In this document: positions 33,192-41,109 of the stretch, piece by piece
How positions within the stretch are numbered: the stretch's first letter is position 1
Layout of the letters: every line of letters starts with the position of its first letter
NCBI GenBank assembly: GCA_049973945.1
Contig: JBMFJH010000006.1
Location: 1 to 64,000 of the forward strand
Source of the DNA: Acd1 sp049973945
GTDB taxonomy: Archaea; Thermoproteota; Thermoprotei_A; Sulfolobales; Sulfolobaceae
Length of the DNA stretch: 64,000 bases
Reading direction: 5' to 3'
The notes under the pieces: generated by a model
The model's database searches: none
What the model saw: only the letters and a program-made list of their open reading frames with translations
Told to the model about the DNA's origin: nothing
Made by a program: the position numbers and the translations under genes

Positions 33192-35480
33192 TCAGAACTT
33201 AAGGGTCGCCGTGTAGGTCGTCTTAGTCGAAGTCGTCGTTGTAGTGCTGGTCACGGTCTGTTTGCTCAGGAAGGGATAGGCTAAGACCCACGGTACAGGC
33301 TTCTTGAAGGTCAGGTTCACTACGACGTTCGGGGCAGTCAGTATCGGGTCTCTGAACTTGTAGCCGTAGCCTCCGCTCGTTGGGCCCCACGTCCACATCT
33401 GGGCGTGGCTGCCCGGAGCCAGCATGACCGTGATCAGCGGCTTGCTGAAGTTGACGTCGAAGCTCACCATCCCGTTGACGGCGTAGGCGAACACCTCGAA
33501 TGGCTGGGCCCCTGTGGGTGCCGAGGACACGTTGAGAGGCGAGTACAGGACTATGGAGAAGTTGTAGCTGTTCAGCACTCCGACGCTCGTTGAGATGTTT
33601 GTTCCCGGAGGTATGACGACAAGGACGTTGCCGAACATGTACGCGGCGCCCTGCTGGGAATTGACCTGTATGGTGCCCGAAGCTATTGGGGAGAGGCCGT
33701 AGGCGTTCCCGATCTTGGCGGAGCCCATTGTAGGAGCCTTGCCCAGAGGACTGCTGGAGGACAGCACCACCCACAGGACGGGCCACACGAAGTCAAGGTT
33801 GACCATGAAGCCGTTGCCGTAGATCCACTTGTTGGCGAACTTGTAGCTTCCACTCACGTAAGCCGTGCCGTTGAACGTCCCTCCGAACCAAGTCCACGAA
33901 GTCCAGGTAGTCGGAGCGCCCCAGACGATCGTGATGGCCGGCTGGGGCTTACCCATACCGTTAACTAGCATCCACGTCGGGGCTATTTGTCCGTTGATCG
34001 CGAAGGCGAAAGTGAATACGGGAGTCAGCGTCGTGTTTGGCGGGCTGAAGACTCCCCAGTTGCCGAACGTAATTAGTGAGAAGTTGTAGACGGCGAAGGT
34101 TTGGTTCGTCATCAAATTCTTAGCGTACGTGCCTGGCGGTAGTATGACCATGACGTTCCCGACCTGCAATATAGCTCCCTGGGACGCGTTGACGGTCGCT
34201 GTCTGCTGACCGATGACGATGAACGTGGGCGGGCTCAGCGGGTAGTAAATCGTGTCGCTCAGGGTAGATACCTCGGTGAAATTCAAGACCTCTTTAACTA
34301 TCTGCCACGCGGCAGCGGTGGAGTTGTACACCAGGTGAGCCGCGACGTTCACGTGCATGTCGTAGATCGCTGGGAACCCTGGTTGTCCCTGATTCACGAA
34401 GCCCAAGAACACGGTGTCGTTGGCCTTCACTATAGCCGTGCCGTTACTGAGGGTGAGCTGGATATTAACTCCAGGTGGGACTGCAACTCCAGACGGCGTC
34501 AAGCTCTGACCGTGGGTCAGAACGAAAATGAAGTAGTTGTTCCACTGGTTGAAGAAGTTCTCGATGGCCTTGATCCCGGTATAGGTTCCCGCCTTGAGCC
34601 CCGGAGGAAGTTGTCCAGCTACTACAAGAGTCGCTGAGGGCGAGAAGTACTTGGCCGTTACGTTCCCTGGGAACCTCGTTGCCATACCGTTAATTTGCCA
34701 TAGGTAGGCTTCTAGTACTTGGTCGGTCGCTATCTCGCGTATCGAAGGATAGCCCGCTATGACCGCGGAGAGTGGGACGTAACTGCCTTTCCATATTAGT
34801 TTCGTTATTTTGTACGAACCGTTAATGACCTGCACGTAAAACGTCGTTGACGCGTTTATCACCCTTAGGTAGTAGGGGTCTTTGGTCGGCGCGACGAAGT
34901 ACTGGACTACTGCGGAGACCTGATAAGTGTCGTTACTCACAATGACCACAGTGGGCAGAGCCGTGGTGTGGAAGTAAACGGTCTCGAAGGCGCTGAAGAA
35001 GCTACTAAGCCAAGTCGAGTTGAAAGTTTGCAAGTCGTAAGTCCCGGGGAACGGTTCTCCGGTTATTATCGCCGTGAATTTGCTGGCGAGGAGAGGCAGT
35101 ACGTCCTGGGGGCTTTCTATAGCGATTCCGTCGTAAAACAGCATCACAGGCGTGATCGCTCCTCCGTGAGCCAAGGACGAAGTAGTCCTCAATTGAGCTT
35201 CCAGCTTTTGCAACTCAGTCAGGTTGCCCTTAAGGTAAGCCATCAATATACTGTAAGCTGAGCTGAGAGAGGTGTAGTTGCTCGCGAGACTCTGATACTT
35301 GGAGGACACGATATTGTAATTGCTCTGTAGCAACGAGAGGTTCGATTGTAACGAGGAGGCTTGGCCTTGGAGACTGTTATAGTTGATGGAAATAACGAAA
35401 TATTCATAATATCCCAAACCTGCTATCAATATCAAGATCGCAACGACTACTCCAAAAACTGCTGAGCTCACGTTCGCCAC
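33192..35480 (-). CDS. Large membrane-anchored surface glycoprotein with N-terminal coiled coil
   Basis: A 762-residue protein. Residues 7-30 form a membrane anchor, 34-95 a heptad-like coiled coil (SLQGQASSLQSNLSLLQSNY), and the rest is extracellular with many N-X-S/T sequons and a Ser/Thr-rich end (TSTTTTTSTKTTYTATLKF). Around residues 255-330 a segment with AGTYTGIKAIENFFNQW resembles an NTF2/SnoaL-like fold. Two repeated modules follow, each with a VGNVMVILPPGTY or FGNVLVVIPPGTN core and an F-A-x-N-G segment. Coiled coil plus anchor recalls the S-layer stalk SlaB, but here the anchor is at the N-terminus. Specific function unknown. Confidence 0.75.
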   Translation of the reverse strand: MANVSSAVFGVVVAILILIAGLGYYEYFVISINYNSLQGQASSLQSNLSLLQSNYNIVSSKYQSLASNYTSLSSAYSILMAYLKGNLTELQKLEAQLRTTSSLAHGGAITPVMLFYDGIAIESPQDVLPLLASKFTAIITGEPFPGTYDLQTFNSTWLSSFFSAFETVYFHTTALPTVVIVSNDTYQVSAVVQYFVAPTKDPYYLRVINASTTFYVQVINGSYKITKLIWKGSYVPLSAVIAGYPSIREIATDQVLEAYLWQINGMATRFPGNVTAKYFSPSATLVVAGQLPPGLKAGTYTGIKAIENFFNQWNNYFIFVLTHGQSLTPSGVAVPPGVNIQLTLSNGTAIVKANDTVFLGFVNQGQPGFPAIYDMHVNVAAHLVYNSTAAAWQIVKEVLNFTEVSTLSDTIYYPLSPPTFIVIGQQTATVNASQGAILQVGNVMVILPPGTYAKNLMTNQTFAVYNFSLITFGNWGVFSPPNTTLTPVFTFAFAINGQIAPTWMLVNGMGKPQPAITIVWGAPTTWTSWTWFGGTFNGTAYVSGSYKFANKWIYGNGFMVNLDFVWPVLWVVLSSSSPLGKAPTMGSAKIGNAYGLSPIASGTIQVNSQQGAAYMFGNVLVVIPPGTNISTSVGVLNSYNFSIVLYSPLNVSSAPTGAQPFEVFAYAVNGMVSFDVNFSKPLITVMLAPGSHAQMWTWGPTSGGYGYKFRDPILTAPNVVVNLTFKKPVPWVLAYPFLSKQTVTSTTTTTSTKTTYTATLKF

Positions 35481-35595
35481 TTTTGGTCAAGTGAGCCCCG
35501 GAAGGGTAAAATAAAAATGTTTTTCGAAATAGAATGTTTTCTATCTTTAAGAAAGAAAAAAATTTTAAAGTTTCGGAAACCACATAAGATGAGAT

Positions 35596-36567
35596 TTACA
35601 CCGCCTCGGCCTCCAATAATGTCAGCGTCTCCTTAACGCCGTTTAGGATGCCTATGGACTGTGTGACGAAGGCGCCCAGGACGTCGGGAGACTCGGCGTC
35701 CACCGTGACTATTACGTCGTAGGGTCCGAATATCGGGCTCAGCGCGGTCACTCTCGGCATTACGGCCAGCGATGCGATTAACGACCTCATCTTAGACGGA
35801 TCCACCTTTAGCAAGACGTAGGCCCTGACGGAGTTAGCGTAAGTCCTCACGAGGTCCCACTCGGTGATTATTCCTCTGAGGTCAGAGGTGTTGTCCGTAG
35901 CGTCCTCCATCAGCAGGACTGAGCCGACGTTCTCCTGAGCAATAACGTTCGCGACGTCAGCTATCGTGGCGTCGTCGGGCAGAGATACTACTTTCTTGCT
36001 GCCGTAGTCCTTCTCCCTGATTTTCGCGTTCAAGTCCCCGTTCACGAGGGCCTTCAGGACGTCCCTGAGCGAGAGCACGCCCCTCACCTTGCCCCCCTCA
36101 ACCACCGGAACGTGAGAGATGCCCATGGAAACCATCGCTTGAGCGGCGTCCATTAATGTAGACTCGGAGTCTATCGTGAAGACCTGGGTTGAAGCCACTG
36201 AAATGGCCGGGATTTTCATCCTCGGGATTACCTTCGCTATGTCCCTCTCCGTCACTATCCCGCCTCCCCTCAATAGGAGAGAGCCTATGCCGTACCTCGT
36301 CATGATCTTCGCGGCGACCTTAATTGGGGTGTCAGGGTCGGCGAATATACCAGGCCTCGTTATGTCCTTGACCTGCTTCTCTCCCCAGTTCGCGTTTGAA
36401 AGGGCCTCCCTTAATATGGTTCTGGCCGATACTACTCCTAACGGGTTCGGCCCAATGCTCACCGCTATCCTTCTCACGTTGTTGCTCACCATTAGCTCAG
36501 CTACCTTCTTCAACGTCGCGTCTGGAGGTACTGAAACTAGATTAGTTGACATTATGTCCCTTAGCAT
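35596..36567 (-). CDS. Four CBS domains fused to an AsnC/Lrp-type RAM domain
   Basis: A 323-residue protein with no HTH. Four CBS motifs are visible: MSTNLVSVPPDATLKKVAELM (residue 5), ITRPGIFADPDTPIKVAAKIM (70), STQVFTIDSESTLMDAAQAM (130), and KKVVSLPDDATIADVANVI (190). Residues from about 245 (AYVLLKVDPSKMRSLIASL...FGPYDVIVTVDAESPD) match the AsnC_trans_reg (RAM) ligand-binding domain of Lrp proteins. The combination suggests a dual sensor of adenine nucleotides and an amino acid. Partner proteins are unknown. It has its own TATA box about 30 bases before the ATG. Confidence 0.85.
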   Translation of the reverse strand: MLRDIMSTNLVSVPPDATLKKVAELMVSNNVRRIAVSIGPNPLGVVSARTILREALSNANWGEKQVKDITRPGIFADPDTPIKVAAKIMTRYGIGSLLLRGGGIVTERDIAKVIPRMKIPAISVASTQVFTIDSESTLMDAAQAMVSMGISHVPVVEGGKVRGVLSLRDVLKALVNGDLNAKIREKDYGSKKVVSLPDDATIADVANVIAQENVGSVLLMEDATDNTSDLRGIITEWDLVRTYANSVRAYVLLKVDPSKMRSLIASLAVMPRVTALSPIFGPYDVIVTVDAESPDVLGAFVTQSIGILNGVKETLTLLEAEAV

Positions 36568-36592
36568 CGCATTATGAATCTCTATGTTAACA

Positions 36593-36600
36593 ATTATAAA
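36593..36600 (-). promoter_or_regulatory. TATA box of the CBS-RAM gene
   Basis: TTTATAAT on the minus strand is centred 30 bases from the ATG at 36567. The rest of the 36568-36758 spacer is very AT-rich with no gene that I can support. Confidence 0.5.
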
Positions 36601-36758
36601 GTTTACTACAAAAATGATTAATAAAAATTTAATACTGTTGAACGGTTTATATGTAACATTATAAGGTTTTTGCTAATGTATCTGATCGGAGTCTAATTTG
36701 AAAATCAACAGTTAAAATAGGATAAATTCCAAAATTAGAATTTAAAAGAGAGGAAATC

Positions 36759-38741
36759 TTACGAAACCTCCTTCTTCAGCTCCTCATAGGCCCTCTTTAT
36801 CTCCTCCACGCTTGTCTCGTCCTCTAGTGTGGTAAGGTCGCCTAAAGGCGCGTTCGTGAGTACGGCTCTGATTACCCTCCTCATTATCTTACCCGACCTG
36901 GTCTTCGGCAGTTTGCTCACGAACTTTATGTCTGCGAACGTAGCGATTGGGCCCACTTGCTGCCTGACCCATTCGTTAAGCTCCTCCTTCAACTTCTGGC
37001 TGGGTTGAACCCCCTGCTTGAGGACGACCATAGCTACTGGGACTTCGCCCTTAACCGGGTCTGGGATCCCGACCACGGCAGCCTCGGCGACGGCCTTGTG
37101 CTGCACTAAGGCAGACTCCAACTCGTATGTGCCTAGCCTGTGACCCGCTACCTTAATCACCTCGTCTGCCCTCCCGAGTATCCAGAAGTATCCGTCCTCA
37201 TCTTTAACGGCGTAGTCTCCAGGGTAGAAGTAGCCCTGGAACTTGGACCAGTACGTCTTTACGTACCTCTCGTCGTCTCCCCATATTGTTAACGGCATAC
37301 CGGGCCACGGCTTCTTTATCACGAGGTAGCCCCTCTCCCTCGCCGGGACTTGCCTCCCCTGGTCGTCGAGGACGTCCGCGTCGATTCCTGGCAACGGAGG
37401 GCCGTTAGTCCCGGGCTTCATCGGGACTAAGAAGAACCCAGGGGCGTGGCTTATCATGATTCCTCCGGTCTCGGTCATCCACCAAGTCGAGCCGAAGACG
37501 GCGCTGGGGTTAACGATCTTGTGGAACCACCTGAACGCTTCAGGGTTGATCGGCTCGCCCACGCTGTGCATTATCCTTACGGACTTCAGGTTGTGTTTGG
37601 TCACCCAGGAGTCGCCGTACCTCATGAACATCCTGATAGCCGTAGGCGAAGTGTAGAGAATCGTCACCCCGTACCGCTCCGCTATCGCTGCCCACCTGTC
37701 GGGCTCTGGGTAGTCCAGGGCCCCCTCGTACATTATCTCCGTAGCTCCCTCGAGCAAGGGCCCGAACACTATGTAGCTGTGGCCCGTGATCCAGCCTATG
37801 TCTGCAGTGCACCAGTAAACGTCCGTGTCCTTAATGTCGAAGACGAACTTCATGGTCGCGTGGAGTATAGTGGCGTAGCCTCCCGTGTCGTGCACTATTC
37901 CCTTCGGCTTGCCCGTGGTTCCAGAGGTGTAGAGGATGAACAGCGGGTCCTCGCTCTTCACCCTCTCAGGCTCCACGTAAGCGTCGGCTGGCACGTCCTT
38001 CATCAGCTCGTCGAGGCAGAAGTCCCTCCCCTTCACCATGCTGACGTTCGTTCCCAACCTCCTGTAAACGACAACCTTCTGCACGCTGGGGGCGCTCTCC
38101 AACGCCTTGTCTGCAATCTCCTTAAGCGGGACTACCTTCCCCCTCCTCCAGGAGCCGTCGGCCGTGAAGAGGACTTTGGCCTTGGCGTCGTTTATCCTGT
38201 CCGCTAAGGCTTGCGCGCTGAAGCCGGAGAACACCACCGTGAAAATGACGCCCAGCCTGGCCGCGGCCAGCATTATTATGGGAAGCTCCGGCACCATGGG
38301 CATGTAAATGGCTATAGTGTCGCCCTTCTTCAGACCCAGGACGTTCTTCATCATGTATGCCATCCTGTTGACTTCCCTGTACAGGTCGCCGTAGGTTAGC
38401 ACCCTGACTTCCTTCGGCCTCCCGTTCTCTACGGGCTCCCCTTCCCAAATTATCGCGACCTTGTTCTTCCTCCAGGACTTGGCGTGCCTGTCCACTGCTA
38501 AGTAAGAGAGGTTCAGTTCCCCTCCCACGAACCACTTGTAGAATGGGGGCCTCGAGTCGTCCAGGATCTTCTCCCAGGGCTTGAACCACTCCAGCTCTTT
38601 GGCTATTGACTCCCAGTACTTCAGGAAGTCGTCCGTGAGGGCCTTGTGGATCTCCTTGTAGGCTGAGGGCGAAATGACCTTATTCTCGTACCCAGGGGGG
38701 ACTAGCTTCTCGTCGAAGGGCAGTGCCCAGCTGACCGACAT
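36759..38741 (-). CDS. acs: Acetyl-CoA synthetase (AMP-forming)
   Basis: A 660-residue ANL-superfamily ligase of full Acs length. Motifs: A3 YTSGTTGKPKGIVH near residue 270, A5 GSTWWMTETGG near 415, hinge ILGRADEVIKVAGHRLGTYELES near 530, and the acetylatable lysine in KTRSGKIMRR near 615. The CoA-site WCTADIGWITGHSY is present. The substrate-pocket Trp is in GSTWWMTETGG, favouring acetate over longer acids, though Sulfolobales use relatives with propionate or 3-hydroxypropionate. A TATA-like box at 38761-38772 gives a leaderless start. Confidence 0.93.
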   Translation of the reverse strand: MSVSWALPFDEKLVPPGYENKVISPSAYKEIHKALTDDFLKYWESIAKELEWFKPWEKILDDSRPPFYKWFVGGELNLSYLAVDRHAKSWRKNKVAIIWEGEPVENGRPKEVRVLTYGDLYREVNRMAYMMKNVLGLKKGDTIAIYMPMVPELPIIMLAAARLGVIFTVVFSGFSAQALADRINDAKAKVLFTADGSWRRGKVVPLKEIADKALESAPSVQKVVVYRRLGTNVSMVKGRDFCLDELMKDVPADAYVEPERVKSEDPLFILYTSGTTGKPKGIVHDTGGYATILHATMKFVFDIKDTDVYWCTADIGWITGHSYIVFGPLLEGATEIMYEGALDYPEPDRWAAIAERYGVTILYTSPTAIRMFMRYGDSWVTKHNLKSVRIMHSVGEPINPEAFRWFHKIVNPSAVFGSTWWMTETGGIMISHAPGFFLVPMKPGTNGPPLPGIDADVLDDQGRQVPARERGYLVIKKPWPGMPLTIWGDDERYVKTYWSKFQGYFYPGDYAVKDEDGYFWILGRADEVIKVAGHRLGTYELESALVQHKAVAEAAVVGIPDPVKGEVPVAMVVLKQGVQPSQKLKEELNEWVRQQVGPIATFADIKFVSKLPKTRSGKIMRRVIRAVLTNAPLGDLTTLEDETSVEEIKRAYEELKKEVS

Positions 38742-38860
38742 TAATAATTAGGGGAATTTGTCATTTAAAAACTTGAGACTTTCTCTCTTATAAAAGAAAT
38801 TCAAATCACCGATCATTCGTGAGTACGGCAAAGTTGTTCCTTTCACCTGAAAGGACTCCT

Positions 38861-39265
38861 TTAATCCTCTAAGGCAGAGTGAATGATCAGCAGTTCTACA
38901 ACGCTTTTCTTGCCTCTCTCGTAGGCCATTTCAACCAGCTTATTGTAAGCGAGGTAGTCTCCCTTGCATAGCTTGATTTCCGCTGCCAAAAGCATTATAA
39001 TCGCTTGCGAGAAGTCGCTTCTAGTCTTTTTCCAGACTTCCTCGAGCGTCTCGTGTGCCTCCCAAAAGCGACGAGTTAAGAACAACGAGACTAAGTCGTC
39101 AGGAAGATTAAGTTCCTCCTCGACACTCACTCGACCGTCGATCTCAGTCAGGAGACACGTCCTTACGTCAATTACTGCCTCCCGCGGAAGCCCCGCCTTA
39201 ATGGTCTGGGGATCAGCTGGAGGAACTAGAGCAACCCGTCTGACGTTCGAGAGCTCAAATTTCAT
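38861..39265 (-). CDS. DUF309 family protein
   Basis: A 134-residue protein. The DUF309 signature F-x-E-A-H-E-x-L-E-x-x-W is present as RRFWEAHETLEEVWKKTRSDFSQAIIMLLAAEIKLCKGDYLAYNKL in the helical C-terminal half. The first 60 residues are a separate beta-rich extension. Function unknown. The spacer 39266-39505 upstream contains an AAGGTT/AACCTT inverted repeat but no gene that I can support. Confidence 0.78.
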   Translation of the reverse strand: MKFELSNVRRVALVPPADPQTIKAGLPREAVIDVRTCLLTEIDGRVSVEEELNLPDDLVSLFLTRRFWEAHETLEEVWKKTRSDFSQAIIMLLAAEIKLCKGDYLAYNKLVEMAYERGKKSVVELLIIHSALED

Positions 39266-39505
39266 TCACAGTTTCCCTGACGAATTCCTCATACCACTAA
39301 TTAATGTTCTCGAAATCCGTTCATGTACTGTAACACTGTATTCATGCTTATTTTGCCGATAGAATTACATAGAAGCGAACCCCTAAGGTTTTGCGACCAT
39401 CGTTTCAGGAACCTTCAAGAATAGCCTGGCCCTAGCAAGGACAGCGTAATGTGAATCAAAACTTCAGTGAACATAACGAAGATTAGCTCGCTCGATTATT
39501 AGTGC

Positions 39506-40168
39506 TTAGGTCACGAGCATCGTGTCCGTAACCACTTTCGCTTTCCCGTAGTTCACCAAGAGGCCCTTAACTCCGTCACAGGCCTCCTTCACAAGGGACT
39601 CGGGTACGCCGGGCACACCGGCGCACACGACCAGTACGTCCTTTGTGTTGTCGTCAACGCTCGTGAGCAGGGAGTCCCTGTGGGGGTAGATGTGCATGAC
39701 GGCGCTACCGCTCATCATCACGGGTATCCCGGGCGGTAAACGCTCCGCCCTCTTCTTACCTATGCCCAGGAATTCCTCCCCTCCCCTAGTAAGGGTAATG
39801 ATCGGCTCCTCGACGAACTTCTTCCTGTCGTAGATGCCTATGGGAACTAGCGTCTTCGCGCTGACCAAGTTTCCCACGTCGACAATGAAGTTTATCCTCG
39901 GAAGCTTACCGTCCTTGATCAACCTTCGTCTCAACGCCTCGCCCGCAGGCCTGGTCTTGGTGGGGTCAACGCCGAGCCTCCAGTAGAAGTCCCTGTAGGC
40001 CCTGACTATCGGGTCGTCCTTCAGCCCTTCCAGGTCTCCCTTCGAGTACTTTTCCTCGAACTTCTTCACTTCCTCCTCGAAGGCGGGATAACCGTTGGTT
40101 ACGTCAGAAAGCTCGTTGAACGCCACGAAAATGCCCATCTCCCTTGCCTTTGGGTCGAGCTTAACCAC
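39506..40168 (-). CDS. Stand-alone B3/B4 (PheRS beta-like) domain protein
   Basis: A 220-residue protein matching the B3/B4 tRNA-binding/editing-type domain of phenylalanyl-tRNA synthetase beta. Typical segments are RAYRDFYWRLGVDPTKTRPAGEALRRRLIKDGKLPRIN, FIVDVGNLVSAKTLVPIGIYD, and YPHRDSLLTSVDDNTKDVLVV. Free-standing forms are widespread; an editing or deacylase role is suspected but not proven. It lies 33 bases downstream of the NifX-like gene on the same strand. Confidence 0.82.
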   Translation of the reverse strand: MVKLDPKAREMGIFVAFNELSDVTNGYPAFEEEVKKFEEKYSKGDLEGLKDDPIVRAYRDFYWRLGVDPTKTRPAGEALRRRLIKDGKLPRINFIVDVGNLVSAKTLVPIGIYDRKKFVEEPIITLTRGGEEFLGIGKKRAERLPPGIPVMMSGSAVMHIYPHRDSLLTSVDDNTKDVLVVCAGVPGVPESLVKEACDGVKGLLVNYGKAKVVTDTMLVT

Positions 40169-40201
40169 GAGCGAAGGTAAGTTGAGAGGAGAAAAAAACG
40201 A

Positions 40202-40567
40202 TCAGTGGTGGTGATGGTGGTGGTGCTCTCCGTGAGTGGGGCCTGTGGCCTCCTGGAGCTTCCCTTCGGCCAGAAGCTTCAGCGCCTCTTCCGCCGGCAT
40301 AGGGTCGACCACGTAAATCGAAGCGCCCGCCTCCTTCAGTAACCTGAACCCTGGAGGGCCTATCTCGGCGACTATGAAGGCCTTGGCTCCCTTCTCAAGA
40401 CCGCTCTTAAGCATCCAAACTCCTCTGGCCATTTCCTTCGTCAAGGCGGGGTTAGGGTACTCCTCGACGAGCTTGATTTCAGTCCCGTTCAACTCGTATA
40501 TCCTGACCTTCTCGGCCTCGCCAGGGCCGTCTACGTACCCGTTCGTGACCGGTACAGCTACCCTCAT
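40202..40567 (-). CDS. NifX/NafY-like dinitrogenase-cofactor-type protein with natural His tail
   Basis: A 121-residue protein of the Fe-Mo cofactor biosynthesis (NifB/NifX) fold: RVAVPVTNGYVDGPGEAEKVRIYEL, and GAKAFIVAEIGPPGFRLLKEAGASIYVV. It ends in seven consecutive histidines (THGEH7). No nitrogenase genes are present; in non-diazotrophic archaea this fold is thought to handle metal-sulfur clusters or metals. The tail suggests nickel, cobalt or zinc binding. Upstream spacer 40568-40696 has divergent promoters. Confidence 0.82.
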   Translation of the reverse strand: MRVAVPVTNGYVDGPGEAEKVRIYELNGTEIKLVEEYPNPALTKEMARGVWMLKSGLEKGAKAFIVAEIGPPGFRLLKEAGASIYVVDPMPAEEALKLLAEGKLQEATGPTHGEHHHHHHH

Positions 40568-40696
40568 CGAAATTTAGGGTTTCCTTAAATCCCTAATAAC
40601 ACTGCGTTTAAACGACTCATTTGGATGAATTTCGCTAATCCAGATGGACAACTGTTAATTATTTAACCCTCGAAATTCTTAGTCCACAGTCAGCCG

Positions 40697-40900
40697 ATGC
40701 AATCGTTGAGCAAAGAACAAAGGGTCGCCTACGCGGTTCTCGTAGCTCTAGCTTCGGCTTACGTTGCGCACTACTTCCCGCAATACGGGCTCGGCGTCCT
40801 TTTGATATCGCTAGGAGTTTACACGCTATTGGGCGTCAAGTACTTCGAGTACGCACCGCTCGCCCTGGCCCTTGCCTTTTACGGCTACTCTCAGACTTGA
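40697..40900 (+). CDS. Small membrane protein
   Basis: A 67-residue protein with two or three hydrophobic segments (VLVALASAYVAHYF, LGVLLISLGVYTLLGV, LALALAFYGY). TTATTTAAC about 35 bases before the ATG is a plausible TATA box. The stop overlaps the start of the next small gene (TTGA). No recognised family. Confidence 0.5.
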   Translation: MQSLSKEQRVAYAVLVALASAYVAHYFPQYGLGVLLISLGVYTLLGVKYFEYAPLALALAFYGYSQT

Positions 40901-41109
40901 CTTACTCTAACCTCTCGTTAACCCTACCTCCAGGAACTTACGTGTTCCACGTAGCCTTCAAGTACTCTTACCTCGAAACTTACGTGTTCTTACTTACACT
41001 GATCTCATACGTCCTTGCTGTCTTTCAGAGTAAGGTTTACGAGTTAGGGAGGAAGGCCTACCTTAAGCTGTCGAGTTTGATGAACGAATCGTTTCGAGGA
41101 ACTCCCTAA
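40897..41109 (+). CDS. Small membrane protein
   Basis: A 70-residue protein starting at a TTG that overlaps the stop of the preceding small gene by four bases, which supports both being real. The N-terminus is beta-like (LSLTLPPGTYVFHVAF), followed by one membrane helix (VFLLTLISYVLAVF) and a basic cytoplasmic tail. The 3' end overlaps the convergent HerA-like gene by 47 bases, which lowers confidence. Function unknown. Confidence 0.4.
   Translation: MTYSNLSLTLPPGTYVFHVAFKYSYLETYVFLLTLISYVLAVFQSKVYELGRKAYLKLSSLMNESFRGTP

Noticed and set aside
40202..40240. Simple-sequence repeat (GGTGGTGATGG type)
   Set aside because: It is the coding sequence of the C-terminal histidine tail, in frame and directly followed by the stop.
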